In this document: in pieces, positions 57,356 to 64,000 of the stretch
Numbering within the stretch: position 1 is the first letter of the stretch
Layout: each line of letters opens with the position of its first letter
Assembly: GCA_963932145.1 (NCBI GenBank)
Contig: OZ010574.1
Span: 81,927,733-81,991,732, forward strand
Length of the DNA: 64,000 bases
From: Acanthosepion lycidas
Lineage: Eukaryota > Mollusca > Cephalopoda > Sepiida > Sepiidae
Direction of reading: 5' to 3'
The notes under the pieces: generated by a model
What the model was told of the DNA's origin: nothing
The model's input: only the letters and a program-made list of their open reading frames with translations
The model's database searches: none
Made by a program: the position numbers and the translations under genes

Positions 57356-58901
57356 CACCCTATCTGAAGTTATTAAGCAAATCATATAAACTACAATAAT
57401 TCAAATTTAGTTTGAAAAAAAAATGTCAAATGTTAAACAATCAATTTAGATGTAAAACCAACGCTTGAATTAAAATTTTAGGTTGTATCAATGTGTTTTA
57501 TTGAAGTTGTTTGGTGTATTCTAAAAAATGCCATCTGAACTTATTAGGCAAAACCAAATAATCAGATTTTACTTCAATAAAAAGGTAATAAAATCATTAA
57601 AAATTTGATCAACACAATAGAGCAAATAACAATATATAAATATGACAAGTCCTTGAATCCTTTACATTTTATTAAAGTGACCTTCCTTCTCAGTAACAGC
57701 CAATAATCTATTATCCATTGATTTGGTTCATTTTTTTTACTTCAGCAGGTTCAATTTCTGACACGGTAGTTTTAATTGCTTCCCATAAGTCTGCTTTGCT
57801 CTTTGTTACCTTCATGTAATTTCATCTTCATAAATGACAATAAATTTTTGATTGGATTCAGGCCAGGATTTGATGGTGATTATTCCATTATCTTCTCTTC
57901 TGTAAGTTTTTTATGCTAAAAGAATTCATGGGTAAGCTTAGATACATGAGAAGGAGCATTCACATGCATAAATACACACTTCACTTTGAAAGTGTGAAAC
58001 TGGGACTTGTAACATACAAAGAAAGTCTTGTTCTTATAATTGCAATAGCTAGCACTGTTCAGTTTAGCTCCTTCATCAACTTTGAATGGTCAATTAATGG
58101 TTTGGTCAATACTTCTTGTTGCCTTCTTTTAGCCACAGGCATGTCTGAATTGGATAAAATCCATCCTTTGGTCTATCCATCAGACCCATCAAATATTACT
58201 CCAGATTCATTCATGAAAATTACTTTAGAAAAGCTAATTTTCATGTATTTCTTGGACCAATTTTGACACTTTAAAATATTTGCTTTAGTGAGAGGAGTTT
58301 GCCTAGGAGATGTTTTTTACAGATCCCAATTCACAAAGTATTCTACACCTGTTGTCCTTTTTGACTTCCTCAATTTCAGCCTTTTCAATGATCTGAATGA
58401 TGGTCAAAAGTTGTTATTTCACTATAATTCGGTTTACTTTACATTCATCTCAAGGAAGCAAGTTCTTAACACCTTTTACTTTGCTTCAAGTTATATTTTC
58501 AACAGCCTTCTTTCTCTTTCTTTGATCTCTGCAAAGCTCCTTTGATATCTTCAATGTAGACATTCCCTCAATCAATAACTTTGTTATCAACTGTTTTTAA
58601 ACAGATGTTAGATCCTTCCCTTGACTCATGTTTCAACATATATTATGGACAAAAAGAAAAAAAATAGTTATTAGATTTCAGAGGTCTTAAGCTAATATTA
58701 GTTCATATTAACTTCAGTCAGTCCATCTTCATAAATTCCAAATATCTCAAAAACTAACCATTAAAAATAGCAGAAAATTTAATTAAATCATTTACTAATA
58801 TTACTGGAAATGGACTAGTTTAAATTTGACAAATATTGGTTCAAAACTTTTTGAGTTATTGAGGTTCATTCGATTTGCATAATAACTTCAGACAGGCACT
58901 G
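57356..58901 (-). pseudogene. Tc1-like transposon with doubled (IR/DR-type) ends, dead
   Basis: A TA lies on each side (57354-57355 and 58902-58903). The outer ends share (T)CTGAAGTTATTANGCAAATC: left at about 57361, right as its complement at about 58871-58893. A second, inner copy of the motif lies at 57529-57556 on the left and 58701-58724 on the right. The spacing is about 171-174 bp on both sides. The minus-strand transposase is readable with stops. FMNESGV lacks the first Asp, MHVNAPSHVSKLTHEFF lacks the second, and SNPGLNPIKNLLSFMKMKLHE has Lys for the final Glu. All three catalytic residues are gone. Confidence 0.85.
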
Positions 58902-59054
58902 TATTTATACTCAAACTATTATTCTCATCTTTGTTTTACCTTTGTATTTTTTTGGCCAATACTGCCATGCACACACTGCTTGCTCATGTTCTCCTCAGTG
59001 TTAGGTTTGATTCAACAGAGATTTCTCTGTAGGTTCAAGCTGCTTCTGAATATT

Positions 59055-59350
59055 GTGTTGGTTCATGGATTTGGTGATTTAGCAATTGTTCAATTGTAGC
59101 AAGAGTTCAATCCTTGGGTTGGCTAATGCAGACTTAGATTCTGTGTAAACAAAGTAAGCAATAACAGAGCAGTACTAATTAAGAGTAAGATGAAATATCC
59201 TTAGACAATCTACCTCTCTCGATGGAATAAAGTGTTCACTTCAAAATTCCCTGAAGGTTACCCAGGTCAAGAACCACCTAAATCTGAAGAGCACTAAGGC
59301 CAAAATGTTGTGCTAACAACAAAGATGAGGAAAATAGTGTAAATAATGAA
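59055..59350 (+). mobile_element. tRNA-derived SINE
   Basis: Box A-like TGGTGATTTAGCAATTG and box B GAGTTCAATCCTTGGGTTGG. The body has CTACCTCTCTCGATGGAATA. The tail reads CTGAAGAGCACTAAGGCC, ACAACAAAGATGAGGAAAAT and AGTGTAAATAATG. Same family as the 43.3, 44.2 and 49.0-kb copies, near full length and diverged. Confidence 0.7.
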
Positions 59351-59374
59351 AAAATGTATTCAGAAAGGGACTGC

Positions 59375-59600
59375 TGAAATTTTCTGGGACAGATGAGGAG
59401 GAAAGAATGTTTGGAGAATTTAACATTGACAGGATGTAGAAGTATGAGAAGCAAACAGTGACCAACCTACGTAACAAACTTGTGTAAATGGATGATAGAA
59501 AAGGAACTTTGGGGGATAGTAAGGGACAAACATTACTTAGCACTACAAATGATAGAAAGTGTTATGGAAAGCCATGATTGTCCACATCCTGATGCAATAC
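59375..59600 (+). pseudogene. LINE-B C-terminal fragment
   Basis: Plus strand across frames: RLTLTGCRSMRSKQ, then NLCKWMIEKELWGIVRDKHY and the degenerate equivalent of RKLWRAMI (ESVMESHDCPHP region). It starts within about 25 bp of the SINE end. Confidence 0.65.
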
Positions 59601-61329
59601 ATCACATAAAAGCAACAGAAGGTACCATTAAGTTTGCCATCATTATTGCCAATGATCTGGCAGTGAATTTATTCCATCATGATAAAAACAAAAGTGCAGT
59701 TGGGGAGAGTTAACAAATAAGTAGAAAACATTTTCACCTGGTTAGGATTGGTGAATACCTATTGGTGCATATATGCATTTAAGACCTGGAAAAATGTTAA
59801 TCAGTGGTCACAGAAGATGGAGGTAGTATCCCCAGTGCCTAACTCTATAAGATTTTGCTGGTTTGATTTCAAATAATAAAGTCCTGCAGCAGATATATTA
59901 TCTTTTTTTTCATATCAACTCGTTAGAATGTTTGCATCTTTTTATGCATTACTTTCAAAGCATAAACATAGATTTTTGTCAAGATAGTTTGACCATTTTC
60001 CAAGAAGCCAAAATTGATAACTCAATTACATCACCACCAAATGGTTCAGTGGAGCTTTTGTGGGTTAATGTTCAATTTGAGGGAGGTTAAGAAGTGAAAA
60101 ATCTTGCCATTTCCAAATATAATATAGAAATTACTTTTCATCAGCAGTTAGCGCATGAACAAGAAATTTTTTAAACGAACAGTCAAATTGCAGCATGCAA
60201 GTGCTGTTGATCGCCAGTCAGATCATGTGATGCCCATTTCTGTATTTTCTTCACTCTGCTAATTTTTACATCTCTGCAGGTGTGCTTTTAATACTACATT
60301 GTCAAGTGATGACATGTGGCCAAGCTCATTGAAAATTCAGGTCACCAGAATGAAATTCTGGAACCAGTGGTGCAGTCAGTACTGAAACTGATTCCAGACC
60401 CCAGGCACTGTTAATGTTGTGGGTGGATTCAAGAATACAATAGCCAAGTTTGAAGTCATGGAGCATAATGACATGAAAATTGTATTCATTCAACTTTGAT
60501 ATCTATAAAAACAAAAAAGAAAAAAATAGAAATGATAATAAAATTCAGACATTACCCAAAAGAGGAAATGCAGAGTTTTAAAATGAAACAGAAAAATACA
60601 CATAACAGAAGGTAATGATGTGAAAACACTAATGTCAATACAAAATGGCTATTTATTTCATTCCAATCTAATACAAATTTGTATGTGGATGTATACATAT
60701 TTATTCAAACATTTCTATGGGAGAATACACCAATTTCAAGATGGTAAAAGCAACCACAAAGTTATTGTTTCTATAAAACTTCAAACATGCCAGTGAAAAG
60801 ATATGGTTGGAGCAGAGCAATAATGTTTTTTTTTTTTTCCATTGATGAGATTGATTTGCATTTTTTTTTCTTTCCTCTGGCAAGGCTGCTCTTCCTGCCT
60901 GTTCAGGTTTTACCAATTGTGCAAAACTCTTATAAGGAGAGTAAAGTTTGATGTTGGTCCTCAGAAATCAATTTCTATTTGCATGCATATAGGTTGGCTG
61001 ACTGTGGCAACAAACTACTTTTTCTGAGTGGCTTACAAAGATGACATTTGTGGCATTTGAGTCCCCTGAATGATTTTCAGCTTAATTGTGTTACTGGATT
61101 AATGTTATTTGTACTTAAGAGGAAAATTAAAACAAAATTCTCATATTTCTAAATAAAAAATATAGGTTTAGGTTTAAAAACCCTGCTCTACTTTAAAAAG
61201 CCAAAATTTTTGAAAAGAGTTTAAATTTTACCTTTAACCCATTTAGACTTCTTTTCGGTATATTTTTATTTTTAGTGCCAAAAATACATTCAGCACCTCA
61301 AAGATATAGAAGTAGAGAAATCATAAATT
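59601..61329. other. Anonymous DNA, one denser segment
   Basis: 60180-60450 is GC-richer and less repetitive (GATCGCCAGTCAGATCATGT, GATTCCAGACCCCAGG). It could be part of an unrecognised repeat or old coding DNA; no domain was read. The rest is AT-rich. Confidence 0.45.
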
Positions 61330-61800
61330 TCTGATATATTTACAGGTCCAATATTTATCCATACTTAGAATATTGCTGCCACAACTTGTTTGATGCTACT
61401 GATACCTATTCAGAGATTCCTGATAAAATTCAAAGAACACTCTGCAATGTCATTGGTCCAGATTTGGCATCTTGACTTGAGTCACTTTTCCCACCACCAT
61501 AATGCTTCTTCTCTGTGCCTTTTCTATAAATATTTTCATGGTAATTGTTTGCTTTTTCTATAGATATTTACATGGTAATTGTTTGGATGAACTTTTCTCT
61601 ATAGTACCTAGACTCTGTGAATTTAAGTTCAGTATTAGATTGGTGGCAAGGTCTCATCATTTTACAGTTGAAATAGCTAGATGTAACCGTAAGTTCTATG
61701 CTAACAGTTTCTTCTGTCACAGTTCTCGATTGTGGAACTCTTTTCCAGCCTCTTGCTTTGCAAAAATTTAAATGCATTTAAATGCAATAATTGTTTTTCT
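61330..61800 (+). pseudogene. LINE-A 3' fragment
   Basis: Plus strand across frames: NIYPYLEYCCHNLFDATDTY, then IQRTLCNVIGPDLAS and FFSVPFLxIFSW, with a duplicated YRYLHGNCLDELFS segment (61520-61600). Then LCEFKFSIRLVARSHHFTVE, IARCNRKFYANSFFCHSSRL and WNSFPASCF follow. It stops near 61800, where a LINE-B copy in the opposite orientation begins. Confidence 0.82.
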
Positions 61801-61814
61801 TGTCTTCTTAATAT

Positions 61815-63410
61815 CTTATACTCGTTATATACCCCAGAAACCACAACTGTCTCTCGCTGATGTTTAGTATTAGTTTCCTTTAGTTTACATTTTCCCCAAA
61901 ACCTTGTTGCTGCATCCACAGTATCCTCAACATCCTTCTGTAGAACCACATTTCTATTGCTTCAAGTCTCCTCTTTATTTTTGAGGAGATTGTCAAGCAC
62001 TCACTGCCATACAGATATCACATAATCGTTTAGTACTCTTCTATTATTTCTAACTAAAGTTTCTTATTTCTTAGTACTCTGTTTAGCTTTTGGAATGCTT
62101 CCTTGGCTATCTCAGTATGCCTTCAGATTTCAGTGTCATTCTTTACATTGTCTGTTAAAACACTTCTCAGGTATTTAAAAAATTTTTGTTTGATTTTGGT
62201 ACCTCTGATTTGCAATTCACACATTGGGCTCATCATTTTTCTAACAACCATGCATTCTATCTTCATGGAGTTGATGTTTAATCCTTTCTTCTCACTTACC
62301 TTTGCTGTCTTATGTAGAAGTTTTTGTAGTTTTTTTTCTATGTCTTATGTTGTTAAGATTGTGACCACCAATGATGAATCGTACTAGGACTTTGTTCTCT
62401 CAGAATTATGTCACTGTTTAGGTTGAGAAGACACATCCTTGTCTTACACACCTTTCTATTTCTTTGTATCTGCTGAACTCATTTTCTATTGGTATGCAGA
62501 CTGTTTACTGCCAGTATAGATTCTTCATTATTCTAAAATCTTTGCCAAATATATCAAGGTTGCTGAGCAATTCCAACAGGTCTTTATGGAATACTTCATT
62601 GAATGCCTTTGCATAATCTATAAAACACACTGCATTTTTATTGCTCTTTCTGATAATATTCTGAGAATAAATATTGAGTTCCTTATTCCAGTGTCTTTGA
62701 CAAACCCACACTGTTTTTATCCTATTTCCAGTCTGATTCTGCTGCGCACTCTATTCATCAAAATTTAGCCATATGGCTTAATGAGCCATATAACAAAAAG
62801 TTTTGTTATATGGCTCATTAAGCTGATTGTCTAATAGAGTTTGCATTCTTTTGCAGCTGGCTTCATTGGCAGTACTATGAAAATAAATCTACTTTGATAT
62901 ACCAATATCACCACTGCTGTAGATTTCATTTATTATTTCTGTAATCTTGTCTATGCCAAAATCGTCTAAGTCATCCAGGATCTCTATTACAATTCTGTCT
63001 GGCCCTGCCACTTTATTTCTGTTCAATTTAGCCAATGCTGCTTTCACTTCAGATTTTGATATTTTTGGTCTGTCGATATTTCTGTGTATTGCGAGTTCTC
63101 TTTCATTGTAGAAGAGTTCTCTGATATACACATTCCATCTCATGAGTATTTTTTTTTCTCTAATGTCAGTGTTTTATCTTTGGACTTCATGCATTCTGTT
63201 GATGAGCATGTCTTTTGTCCTGTTAGTTCCCTTATTTTTTATTCAGGTTGCTGTCCCACTTTGAGTTTTCCATTTGCCTTTTATTCCTTGTATTTCCTTT
63301 TCACCCTGTCCATATATTTTCCCTTCAGATTCGGGTCATTCAAGAGTTCTTCCGCTCTTTGTTATGTCTTGTTTTTGATCCTACAGGATTGCAAATAACC
63401 CACCTTGCTT
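61815..63410 (-). pseudogene. LINE-B, longest copy, pre-RT to thumb region
   Basis: Minus strand, reading leftwards from about 63400: AEELLNDPNLKGKYMDRVKR, then MRWNVYIRELFYNERELAIH and SEVKAALAKLNRNKVAGPDR (RT block 1). Next, SLMSHITK, QCGFV-type and CFIDYAKAFNEVFHKDLLEL (motif A; Asp kept), then NLYWQ. The palm, thumb and AIEMWFYRRMLRI block near 61940 follow. The YADD motif could not be read cleanly. A 48-bp palindrome interrupts it at 62776-62823. It is the most complete LINE-B in the window but is broken by frameshifts and stops. Confidence 0.82.
62776..62823. repeat. 48-bp perfect palindrome inside LINE-B
   Basis: GCTTAATGAGCCATATAACA (plus AAA) at 62776-62798 is exactly complementary to 62801-62823, with AG between. 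One arm is the LINE-B codons for SLMSHITK; the other is an inverted copy of them inserted next to it. Confidence 0.92.
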
Positions 63411-64000
63411 GCTAGAACTTGGAGTGGGGTAGCTATTTTAGTCGCCAACCTCTCCGACAGTTACATAATTACTGATGCAGATCTTCATCTTGTCTGTGTG
63501 GGTTTGCTTATAACTTAACATTGAAAAAAGTTTTCATTCTGTAATATTAGATTGCAACTAGAAGTTTCCTAGGTGGTAGTAACTTGAGCCCCCCCCTCCT
63601 TCTAGTGTCTTTCGTAGTGGTAATAGGGGAGAATCCTATCTATGCATTTAGATTGTTTCACTTATTTGCGCTTATCATTAGGATTTACTTATAAACAGTT
63701 GTGCTGCTTATGTTAAAAGAAATTACACAGAAAATAAATTTAATCTTGTCTCAGCAGGTTTTCTTTTAATTTATTTTTTAATGGCCCTTACTTATGAGTT
63801 TTATGGTAAACTTCATATTATAATTCATAGTAGATTCAGAGAAAAATGTCCAGCAAAACTGGCAGAGAAACTCAAAGAATGTTTCAGTTAGCTTTGAACA
63901 TTTCCTGCTTCTGCATTCAATTAAAGCATCATCTTGGACTATTGAACGGCAAGTCAGGATTGAACACTTATTCCTTCATTTTCCTACACTCACCAAAATT
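63411..64000. other. Anonymous DNA at window end
   Basis: A C8-type run (63590) and AT-rich sequence. LINE-B 5' sequence may extend a little into this, but I cannot read it. Confidence 0.4.

Overview
This window looks like gene-poor, AT-rich animal DNA: an intron or intergenic region of a large repeat-rich genome. I find no host gene I can defend. All open frames are short, and those with recognisable homology are decayed pieces of transposable elements. The mix suggests a lophotrochozoan, most likely a coleoid cephalopod such as an octopus. It combines Penelope-like elements with GIY-YIG ends, two abundant LINE families (called A and B here), a tRNA-derived SINE, Tc1/mariner relics, short solo LTRs, and very long (TA)n, (CA)n and (GA)n tracts. 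The organism is an inference; the repeat content is seen in the sequence.

Layout. 1-12 kb: anonymous AT-rich DNA with a decayed Penelope-like element on the minus strand (3.5-4.6 kb), a LINE-A 3' end (5.6-6.1 kb) and a LINE-B tail (11.8 kb). 12-20 kb: a foldback element, a possible short LTR, a Penelope GIY-YIG end, a dead Tc1 element bounded by microsatellites, a LINE-B fragment, and a hairpin MITE next to a second small inverted repeat. 22-30 kb: a LINE-A-like end, two solo LTRs (one a GC-rich island), an I-type LINE tail, an internally deleted mariner, a minisatellite and a LINE-A end on the minus strand. 29.5-34 kb: low-complexity DNA with a sequence that matches the hammerhead ribozyme fold, a broken relative of it 2.5 kb away, and a 120-bp tandem duplication. 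34-43 kb: mostly anonymous, with a second deleted mariner and a motif-dense single-copy stretch at 38.9-39.1 kb. 43-49 kb: a mirror-image Penelope/SINE composite, a mariner relic, a near-perfect palindrome of about 500 bp, a MITE and another SINE. 50-64 kb: several LINE-A and LINE-B fragments, a diverged 0.5-kb direct repeat, a dead Tc1 element with Sleeping-Beauty-like doubled ends, a SINE, and the longest LINE-B copy, which runs toward the window end.

Nothing here works as a pathway or operon. The biology is that of mobile elements and their remains: insertion into (TA)n tracts, nesting, internal deletion, and repeated formation of inverted duplications. The points most worth checking are the hammerhead-like motif at 31.2 kb, the 500-bp palindrome at 45.6-46.2 kb, the Penelope/SINE mirror structure at 43.3-44.5 kb and the hairpin MITE at 20.1 kb.
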